Assembly: GCA_900478215.1 (NCBI GenBank)
Contig: LS483478.1
Coordinates: forward strand, 1,240,001 to 1,304,000
Direction of reading: 5' to 3'
DNA length: 64,000 nt
From: Salmonella enterica subsp. houtenae serovar Houten
GTDB taxonomy: Bacteria; Pseudomonadota; Gammaproteobacteria; Enterobacterales; Enterobacteriaceae
The position numbers were made by a program, and so were the translations under genes. This document shows, in pieces, positions 53,826 through 62,926 of the stretch (positions within the stretch are counted from its first letter, which is position 1; every line of letters starts with the position of its first letter). A model generated the notes under the pieces. The model worked only from the letters and a program-made list of their open reading frames with translations, was not told the DNA's origin and ran no database searches.

Positions 53826-55065
53826 ACGTATCACTTCTGGCGTAATGTAAATGAGCATGCATAATATCGCTGGCCGGACGCCCCATTGCTATCAAATCAG
53901 CCATTGCTTTCAGATAGGGAGGCAAATGCTGGAAATAGGCGCGAAATCCTGCGCACAAATAATTGAGTCCGGGCTTACCCTCTTTTGTTAATGCAAAACG
54001 GTGTTTAGGGCAACCGCCCCAGCAGGCGCGTAGTACCGGGCATTGCCGACATTGCTCGGGGAGCGTTGTATATTTATCTTTGCCAAACGCCTCCTGCTGT
54101 GGGGAATCCAATATAGCGACAAACGTCTGTTCGTTAAGATTGCCTAAATGGAACTGCGGATAAACGTAATGATCGCAGGCATAGACATCGCCATTATGCT
54201 CGACCACCACCGAACGTCCGCAGGTAGGTTGATGGTGGCAGACCGTTCCCGGCGCGCCGACGAAATTTGCGAATGCCCATTCGATATTCATGACGAACAC
54301 CTTACCAACATCGCGCGTGATCCACCTGTCAAAAACGGCGCACAGAAACCGACCATAGTCTTCGGGAATAACAGACCAGTCCGTTAATGTACCGCAGGCG
54401 TCACCCGGCGCGTGTAGCGTCAGCCCCGATTGCTGCGCAGATTCATCGGCCAGACGCTCGACGACGGGAATAAACTGAATAAATTCCACGCCGTTGGTGA
54501 CGAGAAAATCATAAATTTTTTCCGCCGAGCGAGCGCTGCGTCGGTTCACGCAGGCCAGTACGTTGTACTCTACGCCATGTTGCTGGAGCAGAGCCAACGC
54601 CCGCATGACCAGTTTATGCGTTGGACGTCCGCCTTTCGTCAACCGGTATTCATTATGAATCTCTTCAGGTCCATCGAGCGACAGGCCGATCAGAAAATGG
54701 TGGCGCACAAAGAACTCGCACCACGCATCATTCAGTAGGACGCCATTGGTTTGAAAACTATTGGAGATCTGCCGTCCTGCGCCGTATTTGGCCTGCAACG
54801 CGACGGCGCGACGATAAAATTCCAGCCCCAATAATGTGGGTTCGCCGCCCTGCCAGGTAAAGGCGACTTCCGCCTCCGGCGCGACAGACGCAATGTAATC
54901 ACGGACATAGCGCTCTAGCATGGCGTCAGCCATTCTTGGTTGCGGCGTATGGTTATATAGCGCGTGCTTTTCAAGATAAAAGCAGTAGGCGCAGTTGAGA
55001 TTACAGTCTGAACCGCTGGGTTTCGCCATGGCATGAAAGGCTCGGGTGGGGATATTCTGGAACAT
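53824..55065 (-). CDS. Radical SAM enzyme, anaerobic sulfatase-maturase family
   Basis: 413 residues. The radical SAM site CNLNCAYCFYLEK (CxxxCxxC near residues 21-28) is followed by QGGEPTLLGLEFY and SNSFQTNGVLLNDAW, the standard arrangement of anSME. The C-terminal SPASM part supplies ligands for two more clusters: CHHQPTCGRSVVVEHNGDVYACDHYV, then CRQCPVLRACWGGCPKHRF. Enzymes of this family turn a Cys or Ser of sulfatases into formylglycine, or modify other peptides. No sulfatase gene is in the window, so the target is unknown. It is divergent from eutS and not part of the eut pathway. Confidence 0.85.
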   Translation of the reverse strand: MFQNIPTRAFHAMAKPSGSDCNLNCAYCFYLEKHALYNHTPQPRMADAMLERYVRDYIASVAPEAEVAFTWQGGEPTLLGLEFYRRAVALQAKYGAGRQISNSFQTNGVLLNDAWCEFFVRHHFLIGLSLDGPEEIHNEYRLTKGGRPTHKLVMRALALLQQHGVEYNVLACVNRRSARSAEKIYDFLVTNGVEFIQFIPVVERLADESAQQSGLTLHAPGDACGTLTDWSVIPEDYGRFLCAVFDRWITRDVGKVFVMNIEWAFANFVGAPGTVCHHQPTCGRSVVVEHNGDVYACDHYVYPQFHLGNLNEQTFVAILDSPQQEAFGKDKYTTLPEQCRQCPVLRACWGGCPKHRFALTKEGKPGLNYLCAGFRAYFQHLPPYLKAMADLIAMGRPASDIMHAHLHYARSDT

Positions 55066-55378
55066 ATTGCGTTTACCCTTACTTATTTCACTGAATCTGT
55101 ACTATGTAGAAATCGAGTGATACGAATTATTTTTATCGATGGTAGTAATACAAAGAATATCCGGTGAGACATTTATTGCGGAAAAGGCTTAAATTCAGAA
55201 TTACGCCTGAAAATGTGATGTACCACGATATTTATCGTTAACACCTTCGACAGAAGTAACTTTTATTTTCTTTTTCTTAGTGATCTACCTCACCTTTTAC
55301 ATCACCTTGCCGAATTTTGTTATTTACTCCGACAAAAAATTGCCACGATGACGGCAGTTTCAGTGGAGACGGTGAGCA
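55066..55378. other. Divergent control region maturase / eutS
   Basis: 313 bases without a gene. It should hold the main eut promoter, controlled by EutR with ethanolamine and cobalamin in Salmonella, and the promoter of the radical SAM gene. A CRP-like site is listed separately. No clear EutR site can be named by eye. Confidence 0.55.
55279..55294 (+). promoter_or_regulatory. CRP-like site upstream of eutS
   Basis: AGTGATCTACCTCACC contains GTGA-N6-TCAC, the perfect core of the CRP palindrome, with poorer outer bases. It lies 85 bases before the eutS ATG. Catabolite control of eut is known in Salmonella; that this is the site is inference. Confidence 0.5.
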
Positions 55379-55714
55379 ATGAATAAAGAACGCATTATTC
55401 AGGAATTTGTGCCGGGCAAACAGGTCACGCTGGCGCATCTCATTGCGCACCCTGGTGACGAACTGGCGAAAAAGATCGGCGTTCCCGAATCTGGCGCGAT
55501 TGGCATTATGACCTTAACGCCGGGGGAAACGGCCATGATCGCGGGTGATTTAGCGATGAAGGCTGCTGATGTACACATCGGTTTTCTCGACAGATTTAGC
55601 GGTGCGCTGGTGATTTATGGCACCGTCGGTGCAGTAGAAGAGGCACTATTACAGACGGTCAGCGGGCTGGGGCGATTATTAAACTTTACTCTGTGTGAGT
55701 TAACGAAAAGTTAA
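55379..55714 (+). CDS. eutS: Ethanolamine microcompartment shell protein EutS
   Basis: 111 residues, BMC-domain shell protein of the circularly permuted type. It forms bent hexamers that help nucleate the shell. The sequence [22 protein letters not shown] ... [52 protein letters not shown] is typical. First gene of the eut operon as seen here; the start has GAGACGGTGAGC upstream. eutP follows 12 bases after the stop. Confidence 0.97.
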   Translation: MNKERIIQEFVPGKQVTLAHLIAHPGDELAKKIGVPESGAIGIMTLTPGETAMIAGDLAMKAADVHIGFLDRFSGALVIYGTVGAVEEALLQTVSGLGRLLNFTLCELTKS

Positions 55715-55726
55715 TTGGTGGCGGTA

Positions 55727-56206
55727 ATGAAACGTATTGCTTTTGTCGGCGCGGTCGGTGCCGGAAAAACAACGCTTTTTAACGCGTTACGGGGAAATTA
55801 TTCCCTCGCCAGAAAAACGCAGGCCGTGGAATTTAATGATCATGGCGATATCGATACACCGGGTGAATATTTTAGCCATCCCCGTTGGTATCACGCCTTA
55901 ATTACCACGTTGCAGGATGTTGACACGCTGATTTATGTCCACGCGGCAAACGATAAAGAAAGCCGCTTACCTGCCGGGTTATTGGATGTTGGAACCCGTA
56001 AACGACATATCGCCGTCATTAGCAAAACGGACATGCCGGATGCCGACGTCGCCGCTACACGGCAGTTGCTTTGCGAGATTGGATTCAGGGAGCCAATTTT
56101 CGAACTCAACGGTCACGACCCGCAAAGCGTGCGGCAGTTGGTGGATTATCTGGCGGCTCTCAGTGAACAGGAGGAAGAGGCAGGTGAAAAAACTTATCAC
56201 AGCTAA
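55727..56206 (+). CDS. eutP: EutP, P-loop acetate kinase-like protein of ethanolamine use
   Basis: 159 residues from ATG 55727 (GGTGGCGG upstream). Ras-like P-loop fold: Walker A FVGAVGAGKTTLFNAL (residues 5-20), DTPGEYF in the switch region, and the VISKTDMPDAD guanine-type motif. In Salmonella, EutP has been reported to have acetate kinase activity with EutQ, providing ATP from acetyl phosphate. The end of the gene overlaps eutQ by 23 bases in another frame. Confidence 0.94.
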   Translation: MKRIAFVGAVGAGKTTLFNALRGNYSLARKTQAVEFNDHGDIDTPGEYFSHPRWYHALITTLQDVDTLIYVHAANDKESRLPAGLLDVGTRKRHIAVISKTDMPDADVAATRQLLCEIGFREPIFELNGHDPQSVRQLVDYLAALSEQEEEAGEKTYHS

Positions 56207-56873
56207 CGATATTCGTGCGGCCCATGCCCGCGGCGAACAGGCGATGTCGGTAGTACTGCGCGCCAGCATTATTACCCCGGAGGCTCGCGAAGTGGCGGAA
56301 CTACTGGGCTTCTCGATTACCGAATGCGACGAGTCCGTCCCGGCATCCACGTCGCCTGGAGCATATAAAAGCGAAAGCCAGCGCATTCGGGAAACCATCA
56401 TCGCGCAGCTTCCGGAAGGGCAGTTTACTGAAAGCCTGGTGGCGCAGTTGATGGAAAAAGTGCTGAAGGAAAAGCAGTCGCTGGAACTGGGGACGATGCA
56501 GCCGAGCTTTACCTCCGTCACGGGTAAAGGCGGCGTGAAAGTCATTGACGGCAGCAGCGTCAAATTTGGCCGCTTCGACGGCGCTGAGCCGCACTGCGTC
56601 GGCTTAACGGATTTAGTCACCGAGCAGGACGGCAGCAGTATGGCCGCCGGATTTATGCAGTGGGATAACGCCTTTTTTCCATGGACGCTGAACTACGACG
56701 AAATCGATATGGTGCTGGAGGGCGAACTGCACGTGCGCCATGAAGGCGAAACCATGATTGCCAAAGCCGGAGATGTCATGTTCATCCCCAAAGGTTCCAG
56801 CATCGAATTTGGCACGCCGACGACCGTGAAATTCCTGTATGTAGCCTGGCCTGCGAACTGGCAATCGCTATGA
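56184..56873 (+). CDS. eutQ: EutQ, cupin-type acetate kinase-like protein
   Basis: 229 residues from GTG 56184, the Salmonella length; AGGAAGAGG stands just upstream inside eutP. The frame is open from 55935, but that part is a shadow of eutP. The C-terminal half is a cupin barrel (MQWDNAFFPWTLNYDEIDMVLEGELHVRHEGE...AGDVMFIPKGSSIEFG). Reported with EutP as a novel acetate kinase in Salmonella and needed under anaerobic growth on ethanolamine with tetrathionate. Its ATGA overlaps eutT by four bases. Confidence 0.95.
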   Translation: MKKLITANDIRAAHARGEQAMSVVLRASIITPEAREVAELLGFSITECDESVPASTSPGAYKSESQRIRETIIAQLPEGQFTESLVAQLMEKVLKEKQSLELGTMQPSFTSVTGKGGVKVIDGSSVKFGRFDGAEPHCVGLTDLVTEQDGSSMAAGFMQWDNAFFPWTLNYDEIDMVLEGELHVRHEGETMIAKAGDVMFIPKGSSIEFGTPTTVKFLYVAWPANWQSL

Positions 56874-57673
56874 AAGACTTCATTACCGAAGCATGGCTCA
56901 GAGCGAATCATACGCTCAGTGAAGGATCGGAGATCCATTTGCCCGCTGATGCACGACTGACGCCCTCGGCTCGGGAACTGCTGGAAAGCCGTCGCCTGCG
57001 CATTAAGTTTCTCGATCAGCAAGGCAGGCTGTTTGTCGATGATGACGAACAGCAGCCGCAGCCGGTACATGGATTAACCAGTAGCGATACGCACCCACAG
57101 GCCTGCTGTGAAATGTGCCGTCAGCCGGTGGTGAAAAAGCCCGATACGCTGACCCATCTGACGGCGGACAAAATGGTCGCCAAAAGCGACCCGCGCCTCG
57201 GCTTTCGCGCCGCGCTCGACAGCGCCATCGCGCTGACCGTGTGGCTGCAAATCGAGCTGGCGGAACCGTGGCAGCCGTGGCTTTTCGATATCCGCTCGCG
57301 GCTGGGCAACATTATGCGCGCCGACGCTATAGATGAGCCGCTGGCGGACCAGGCGATCGTCGGCCTGAACTCGGATGAACTGCATCGGTTGTCCCATCAA
57401 CCGCTGCGCTACCTGGATCACGACCATCTGGTGCCGGAGGCCAGCCACGGTCGCGATGCCGCACTGCTTAATTTGCTACGCACCAAAGTCCGTGAAACGG
57501 AAACCCTCGCCGCACAAGTGTTTATTACCCGGCGTTTTGAGGTCTTGCGCCCGGACATTTTGCAGGCGCTGAACCGTCTCTCCAGCACGGTTTACGTGAT
57601 GATGATTTTGAGCGTGGCGAAACATCCGCTGACGGTCGCCCAGATTCAACAACGTTTGGGAGGCGAACAATGA
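56870..57673 (+). CDS. eutT: Corrinoid adenosyltransferase EutT
   Basis: 267 residues. Makes adenosylcobalamin for ethanolamine ammonia-lyase from cob(I)alamin and ATP. The metal-binding motif HX11CCX2C is visible near residues 67-83 (His in VHGLTSS, then CCEMC). The rest is the helical cobalamin adenosyltransferase fold. It overlaps eutQ and eutD by four bases each (ATGA), so these genes are translationally coupled. Confidence 0.96.
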   Translation: MKDFITEAWLRANHTLSEGSEIHLPADARLTPSARELLESRRLRIKFLDQQGRLFVDDDEQQPQPVHGLTSSDTHPQACCEMCRQPVVKKPDTLTHLTADKMVAKSDPRLGFRAALDSAIALTVWLQIELAEPWQPWLFDIRSRLGNIMRADAIDEPLADQAIVGLNSDELHRLSHQPLRYLDHDHLVPEASHGRDAALLNLLRTKVRETETLAAQVFITRRFEVLRPDILQALNRLSSTVYVMMILSVAKHPLTVAQIQQRLGGEQ

Positions 57674-58686
57674 TTATTGAACGCGCCCGTGAGCTGGCTT
57701 TACGCGCGCCCGCCAGAGTGGTCTTTCCGGATGCGCTGGATGTCCGCGTACTGAAAGCGGCGCACTATTTGCAACAGCACAGTCTGGCACGCCCCGTTCT
57801 GGTCGCCAGTCCGTTTGCGCTGCGTCAGTTTGTCTTCAGTCACCGTATGGCGATGGATGGCATTCAGGTTATCGACCCACACAGCAATCTGAGTATGCGC
57901 CAGCGTTTTGCGCAACGCTGGCTTGCCCGTACCGGAGAAAAAACGCCGCCGGATGCAGTAGAAAAGCTTAGCGACCCGCTGATGTTCGCTGCCGCCATGG
58001 TGAGCGCCGGTGAGGCTGATGTGTGTATTGCAGGCAATCTCTCCTCAACGGCGAACGTGCTGCGCGCAGGGCTGCGGGTGATTGGCCTGCAACCTGGATG
58101 CAAAACATTGTCGTCTATTTTCCTGATGCTGCCGCAGTACGCCGGTCCGGCATTAGGATTCGCCGATTGCAGCGTAGTGCCGCAGCCGACGGCGGCGCAA
58201 CTGGCGGATATCGCTATCGCCAGCGCTGACACCTGGCGGGCCATTACCGGCGAAGAGCCGCGCGTAGCGATGCTGTCATTTTCAAGTAACGGCAGCGCCC
58301 GTCACCCCAATGTTGCTAACGTGCAGCAGGCGACAGATATCGTTCGCGAACGCGTACCGCAACTGCTTGTGGACGGTGAATTGCAGTTTGACGCCGCTTT
58401 CGTACCGGAGGTCGCCGCGCAAAAAGCGCCTGACAGCCCGCTACAAGGCTGCGCCAACGTGATGATTTTCCCGTCGCTGGAGGCGGGCAATATTGGCTAC
58501 AAAATCGCTCAGCGTCTGGGAGGCTATCGCGCTGTTGGGCCGCTAATTCAGGGACTTGCCGCGCCGCTTCACGACCTCTCCCGCGGCTGTAGCGTGCAGG
58601 AAATTATCGAACTGGCGTTGGTGGCAGCCGTGCCGCGCCAGGCTGACGTGAGCCGCGAACGCAGCTTACAAACACAGGTTGAATGA
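57670..58686 (+). CDS. eutD: Phosphate acetyltransferase EutD
   Basis: 338 residues. Converts acetyl-CoA to acetyl phosphate, recycling CoA inside the microcompartment. PTA_PTB domain: [21 protein letters not shown], a [19 protein letters not shown] segment, the [16 protein letters not shown] loop, and [24 protein letters not shown] near the end. It has no DRTGG domain, unlike housekeeping Pta. eutM starts 40 bases after its stop. Confidence 0.97.
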   Translation: MIIERARELALRAPARVVFPDALDVRVLKAAHYLQQHSLARPVLVASPFALRQFVFSHRMAMDGIQVIDPHSNLSMRQRFAQRWLARTGEKTPPDAVEKLSDPLMFAAAMVSAGEADVCIAGNLSSTANVLRAGLRVIGLQPGCKTLSSIFLMLPQYAGPALGFADCSVVPQPTAAQLADIAIASADTWRAITGEEPRVAMLSFSSNGSARHPNVANVQQATDIVRERVPQLLVDGELQFDAAFVPEVAAQKAPDSPLQGCANVMIFPSLEAGNIGYKIAQRLGGYRAVGPLIQGLAAPLHDLSRGCSVQEIIELALVAAVPRQADVSRERSLQTQVE

Positions 58687-58726
58687 ACGGTCCCGTTCTG
58701 GACCCCTTTAATGAGAGGAAAACACG

Positions 58727-59017
58727 ATGGAAGCATTAGGAATGATTGAAACCCGGGGCCTGGTTGCGCTGATTGAGGCCTCAGATGCGATGGTAAAAGC
58801 CGCTCGCGTGAAGCTGGTCGGCGTGAAGCAGATTGGCGGTGGCCTGTGTACTGCCATGGTGCGTGGCGACGTGGCGGCGTGCAAAGCCGCAACCGATGCT
58901 GGCGCCGCTGCGGCGCAGCGCATTGGCGAGCTGGTCTCCGTACACGTGATTCCACGCCCGCACGGCGATCTGGAAGAGGTGTTCCCGATCAGCTTCAAAG
59001 GCGACAGCAACATTTGA
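58727..59017 (+). CDS. eutM: Major microcompartment shell protein EutM
   Basis: 96 residues, a single BMC domain that makes flat hexamers forming the facets of the shell. Signature [54 protein letters not shown]. The pore loop and KQIGGG lie near residue 36-40. GAGGAAA precedes the ATG. A REP-type repeat follows before eutN. Confidence 0.98.
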   Translation: MEALGMIETRGLVALIEASDAMVKAARVKLVGVKQIGGGLCTAMVRGDVAACKAATDAGAAAAQRIGELVSVHVIPRPHGDLEEVFPISFKGDSNI

Positions 59018-59100
59018 TGGTAGGCCGGATAAGACGCGTAGCGTCGCCATCCGGCATGAATGCGCGCCATTGCCTGATGGCGCGCAGATTCAAGGCCTAC
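59018..59100. repeat. REP-type palindromic repeat between eutM and eutN
   Basis: GGTAGGCCGGATAAGACGCG with AGCGTCGCCATCCGGCA and a distal AAGGCCTACGA form the usual REP/BIME inverted pattern. A second palindrome GCGCGCCATTG / TGATGGCGCGC lies inside. Inside an operon such structures stabilise the upstream mRNA, here the abundant shell gene eutM. Confidence 0.88.
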
Positions 59101-59129
59101 GACCCAACGGGCAATCCATGGAGGCGGAT

Positions 59130-59417
59130 ATGAAACTGGCAGTCGTCACAGGACAAATCGTATGTACCGTCCGCCATCAGGGACTGGCGCATGACAAATT
59201 GCTGATGGTGGAAATGATCGATGCCCAGGGCAACCCCGACGGGCAGTGTGCCGTTGCTATCGACAGTATCGGGGCGGGAACCGGAGAGTGGGTACTGCTG
59301 GTCAGCGGCAGTTCCGCACGCCAGGCGCATCGCAGCGAATTATCACCGGTCGATCTGTGCGTCATTGGCATCGTCGATGAAGTGGTGGCTGGCGGGAAAG
59401 TGGTTTTCCATAAATAG
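59130..59417 (+). CDS. eutN: Microcompartment vertex protein EutN
   Basis: 95 residues from ATG 59130, with GGAGGCGG five bases before it; an ATG at 59118 would give the 99-residue form used in some Salmonella entries. EutN/CcmL fold: KLAVVTGQIVCTVRHQGLAHDKLLMVEMID and GAGTGEWVLLVSGSSAR. Pentamers of this family close the vertices of the shell. eutE follows 11 bases after the stop. Confidence 0.96.
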   Translation: MKLAVVTGQIVCTVRHQGLAHDKLLMVEMIDAQGNPDGQCAVAIDSIGAGTGEWVLLVSGSSARQAHRSELSPVDLCVIGIVDEVVAGGKVVFHK

Positions 59418-59428
59418 GACTGAACATC

Positions 59429-60832
59429 ATGAATCAACAGGATATTGAACAGGTGGTGAAAGCGGTGCTGCTGAAAATGCAGGATAGCAGCAAGCCCACC
59501 AGCACCGTTCATGAGATGGGCGTTTTTGCCTCCCTGGATGACGCAGTGGCGGCAGCAAAACTGGCCCAGCAGGGGCTGAAGAGCGTGGCGATGCGCCAGC
59601 TTGCCATTCATGCCATTCGTGAGGCGGGCGAAAAACATGCCCGAGAATTAGCGGAACTTGCCGTCAGCGAAACCGGCATGGGACGCGTTGACGATAAATT
59701 TGCCAAAAACGTCGCTCAGGCGCGCGGCACGCCGGGCGTCGAGTGTTTATCTCCGCAGGTGCTGACCGGCGATAACGGTCTGACGCTGATTGAAAATGCG
59801 CCGTGGGGCGTGGTGGCCTCGGTCACGCCGTCCACCAACCCGGCGGCAACGGTCATTAATAACGCTATCAGCCTGATTGCCGCTGGCAACAGCGTGGTGT
59901 TCGCCCCGCATCCGGCGGCAAAAAAAGTGTCTCAACGAGCAATCACTCTGCTCAATCAGGCGGTAGTCGCCGCCGGCGGCCCGGAAAATCTGCTGGTCAC
60001 TGTGGCGAACCCGGATATCGAAACCGCCCAGCGGCTGTTTAAGTACCCCGGTATTGGTCTGCTGGTGGTGACTGGCGGCGAAGCGGTGGTGGACGCGGCG
60101 CGCAAACATACTAATAAACGCCTGATTGCCGCCGGTGCCGGTAATCCCCCGGTGGTGGTGGATGAGACCGCCGACCTGGCGCGCGCCGCGCAGTCCATCG
60201 TCAAGGGCGCCTCGTTTGATAACAACATTATCTGCGCCGACGAAAAAGTGCTGATTGTGGTGGATAGCGTCGCCGACGAGCTGATGCGCCTGATGGAAGG
60301 TCAGCATGCGGTGAAACTGACCGCAGCCCAGGCCGAACAGCTCCAGCCGGTGCTGCTGAAGAATATCGATGAACGCGGTAAAGGTACTGTCAGCCGTGAC
60401 TGGGTCGGTCGTGACGCGGGCAAGATCGCGGCCGCCATCGGTCTGAACGTGCCGCAGCAGACGCGCCTGTTGTTCGTTGAAACCCCGGCCAACCATCCGT
60501 TTGCCGTCACTGAAATGATGATGCCGGTACTGCCGGTGGTGCGGGTCGCCAACGTCGAAGAAGCCATCGCTCTGGCGGTACAACTTGAAGGCGGTTGCCA
60601 CCATACGGCGGCGATGCACTCGCGCAACATTGACAATATGAACCAGATGGCGAACGCCATCGACACCAGCATTTTCGTCAAAAACGGGCCGTGCATTGCC
60701 GGGCTTGGATTGGGCGGAGAAGGCTGGACCACCATGACTATCACTACGCCAACCGGCGAAGGGGTGACCAGTGCGCGCACGTTTGTGCGTCTGCGTCGCT
60801 GCGTGCTGGTGGATGCGTTTCGCATTGTATAA
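59429..60832 (+). CDS. eutE: Acetaldehyde dehydrogenase (CoA-acylating) EutE
   Basis: 467 residues. Oxidises acetaldehyde to acetyl-CoA with NAD inside the microcompartment. The first 18 residues (NQQDIEQVVKAVLLKMQ) form the amphipathic encapsulation helix. The aldehyde dehydrogenase fold follows: APWGVVASVTPSTNPAATVINN, VVTGGEAVVDAA, and the catalytic cysteine in SFDNNIICADEKV (near 270). GLGLGGEGWTTMTITTPTGEGVTSA is the characteristic end. A 374-residue frame on the other strand is a shadow. Confidence 0.97.
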   Translation: MNQQDIEQVVKAVLLKMQDSSKPTSTVHEMGVFASLDDAVAAAKLAQQGLKSVAMRQLAIHAIREAGEKHARELAELAVSETGMGRVDDKFAKNVAQARGTPGVECLSPQVLTGDNGLTLIENAPWGVVASVTPSTNPAATVINNAISLIAAGNSVVFAPHPAAKKVSQRAITLLNQAVVAAGGPENLLVTVANPDIETAQRLFKYPGIGLLVVTGGEAVVDAARKHTNKRLIAAGAGNPPVVVDETADLARAAQSIVKGASFDNNIICADEKVLIVVDSVADELMRLMEGQHAVKLTAAQAEQLQPVLLKNIDERGKGTVSRDWVGRDAGKIAAAIGLNVPQQTRLLFVETPANHPFAVTEMMMPVLPVVRVANVEEAIALAVQLEGGCHHTAAMHSRNIDNMNQMANAIDTSIFVKNGPCIAGLGLGGEGWTTMTITTPTGEGVTSARTFVRLRRCVLVDAFRIV

Positions 60833-60842
60833 GGGATGACTC

Positions 60843-61682
60843 ATGGCGCACGACGAACAACTCTGGCTCACCCCAAGACTGCAAAAAGCAGCGGCCCTGT
60901 GTCATCAGATGCCCGCCGCCAGCGACACGCCGCTGTGGCTGGGCGTAGATTTAGGCACCTGCGATGTGGTGTCGATGGTGGTCGACGGCAACGCGCAGCC
61001 GGTGGCGGTGTGCCTCGACTGGGCCGACGTTGTGCGTGATGGCATCGTCTGGGATTTCTTCGGCGCCGTCACCCTCGTGCGTCGCCATCTTGACGCGCTT
61101 GAAAGGCAGCTTGGCTGCCGCTTTACCCACGCGGCGACCTCGTTTCCGCCAGGCACCGACCTGCGTATTTCGATCAACGTGCTGGAGTCTGCCGGGTTAG
61201 AGGTCAGCCACGTACTGGATGAACCGACGGCGGTGGCGGATCTGCTGCAACTGGATAACGCGGGTGTGGTGGATATTGGCGGCGGCACTACCGGCATTGC
61301 CATCGTCAAACAGGGCAAGGTGACCTGGTCCGCCGATGAAGCCACTGGCGGGCATCATATCTCCCTGACGCTGGCGGGCAACCGTCGTATTCCACTGGAA
61401 GAGGCGGAACAGTACAAGCGCAACAACGCGCAGGAGATTTGGCCGGTAGTGAAGCCGGTGTACGAAAAGATGGCGGAGATCGTTGCTCGCCATATTGCCG
61501 GGCAGGGAGTGACAGATTTATGGCTGGCGGGCGGTTCCTGTATGCAGCCGGGCGTGGAGGCATTATTTCGCCAGCGTTTCCCGGAGTTACGGGTGCATTT
61601 ACCGCAGCACAGCCTGTTTATGACCCCGCTGGCGATAGCCAACAGTGGGAGAGCGAAAGCGGAGGGACTCTATGCAAGCTGA
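60843..61682 (+). CDS. eutJ: EutJ, Hsp70/actin-like chaperonin-type protein
   Basis: 279 residues. ASKHA ATPase fold: LWLGVDLGTCDVVSMVVDG (phosphate-1, near 30-45), GVVDIGGGTTGIAIVKQG (phosphate-2, near 140), and VTDLWLAGGSCMQPGVE (adenosine motif, near 220). Its role is proposed to be chaperone or assembly factor in the eut system and is not settled. It overlaps eutG by 11 bases. Confidence 0.95.
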   Translation: MAHDEQLWLTPRLQKAAALCHQMPAASDTPLWLGVDLGTCDVVSMVVDGNAQPVAVCLDWADVVRDGIVWDFFGAVTLVRRHLDALERQLGCRFTHAATSFPPGTDLRISINVLESAGLEVSHVLDEPTAVADLLQLDNAGVVDIGGGTTGIAIVKQGKVTWSADEATGGHHISLTLAGNRRIPLEEAEQYKRNNAQEIWPVVKPVYEKMAEIVARHIAGQGVTDLWLAGGSCMQPGVEALFRQRFPELRVHLPQHSLFMTPLAIANSGRAKAEGLYAS

Positions 61683-62859
61683 ACTGCAGACGGCGCTGTT
61701 TCATGCATTCGACACCCTGAATCTGCAACGCGTGAAAACGTTCAGCGTGCCGCCGGTCACGCTGTGCGGACTTGGGGCGCTCAGCGCCTGTGGACAGGAG
61801 GCGCAATCGCGGGGCTTAAGCCATCTGTTTGTGATGGTCGACAGCTTTCTGCATCAGGCGGGAATGACCGCGCCGTTAGCGCGCAGCCTGGCGATGAAGG
61901 GCGTCGCGATGACGGTCTGGCCGTGTCCGCCAGGTGAACCGTGCATCACCGATGTCTGCGCGGCGGCGGCGCAACTGCGTGAGGCGGCGTGCGACGGCGT
62001 AGTGGCCTTTGGCGGCGGTTCGGTGCTGGACGCGGCGAAAGCGGTCGCCCTGCTGGTGACTAACCCTGACCAGACGCTGAGTACAATGACCGAGCGCAGT
62101 ACATTACGCCCGCGTCTGCCGCTGATTGCGGTGCCGACCACCGCCGGAACCGGTTCAGAAACCACCAACGTGACGGTGATTATCGATGCGCTCAGCGGGC
62201 GCAAGCAGGTGCTGGCGCACGCGTCATTGATGCCGGATGTGGCGATTCTTGATGCTGCCGTGACCGAAGGCGTTCCGCCAAACGTCACGGCGATGACCGG
62301 TATTGATGCGTTGACTCATGCGATTGAGGCCTACAGCGCGCTCAACGCCACGCCGTTTACCGACAGCCTGGCGATTGGCGCGATAGCGATGATTGGCAAA
62401 TCGCTGCCGAAAGCCGTGGGTTACGGCCACGATCTGGCGGCGCGTGAAAATATGTTACTGGCCTCCTGTATGGCGGGAATGGCCTTTTCCAGCGCCGGTC
62501 TGGGACTGTGTCATGCGATGGCGCACCAGCCGGGGGCGGCGCTGCATATTCCGCACGGCCTGGCCAACGCCATGCTGCTGCCAACGGTCATGGGCTTTAA
62601 CCGGATGGTATGCCGCGAACGCTTCAGTCAAATCGGTCGGGCGTTAACCAATAAGAAATCGGACGATCGCGATGCGATTGCGGCAGTGAGCGAGCTAATT
62701 GCCGAAGTGGGGCAGAGCAAACGGTTAGCTGACGTTGGCGCCAAACTCGAACACTACAGCGCCTGGGCGCAAGCCGCGCTGGAAGATATTTGTCTGCGCA
62801 GCAACCCGCGAGCCGCCACCCAGGACCAGATTATCGAACTGTATACAGCGGCGCAATAA
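61672..62859 (+). CDS. eutG: Alcohol dehydrogenase EutG
   Basis: 395 residues from ATG 61672 (GGAGGGA upstream); the frame starts at 61645 inside eutJ. Iron-dependent (type III) alcohol dehydrogenase that reduces acetaldehyde to ethanol and recycles NAD. GGGSVLDAAKAVALL (NAD site, near 105-118), VPTTAGTGSETTNVTVI, and the metal ligands in the DALTHAIEAY and GLCHAMAHQPGAALHIPHG segments. The shape and length are normal. A REP repeat follows. Confidence 0.97.
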   Translation: MQAELQTALFHAFDTLNLQRVKTFSVPPVTLCGLGALSACGQEAQSRGLSHLFVMVDSFLHQAGMTAPLARSLAMKGVAMTVWPCPPGEPCITDVCAAAAQLREAACDGVVAFGGGSVLDAAKAVALLVTNPDQTLSTMTERSTLRPRLPLIAVPTTAGTGSETTNVTVIIDALSGRKQVLAHASLMPDVAILDAAVTEGVPPNVTAMTGIDALTHAIEAYSALNATPFTDSLAIGAIAMIGKSLPKAVGYGHDLAARENMLLASCMAGMAFSSAGLGLCHAMAHQPGAALHIPHGLANAMLLPTVMGFNRMVCRERFSQIGRALTNKKSDDRDAIAAVSELIAEVGQSKRLADVGAKLEHYSAWAQAALEDICLRSNPRAATQDQIIELYTAAQ

Positions 62860-62860
62860 A

Positions 62861-62904
62861 CGCCGGATGGTGACGTTGACGCGTCTTATCCGGCCTACAA
62901 ATCA
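62861..62904. repeat. REP-type repeat between eutG and eutH
   Basis: CGCCGGATGGTGACG and TTATCCGGCCTACAA form an imperfect inverted repeat with the standard REP core. It lies two bases past the eutG stop. Confidence 0.82.
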
Positions 62905-62926
62905 TAAATGGCAGGGAGTAAGGGCT

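Noticed and set aside
53824..55065. Maturase gene as part of the eut operon
   Set aside because: It is on the opposite strand, divergent from eutS, and known ethanolamine pathways need no such enzyme.
59747..60871. 374-codon open frame opposite eutE
   Set aside because: Antisense shadow; composition rich in His, Arg and Gln, and no ribosome site.
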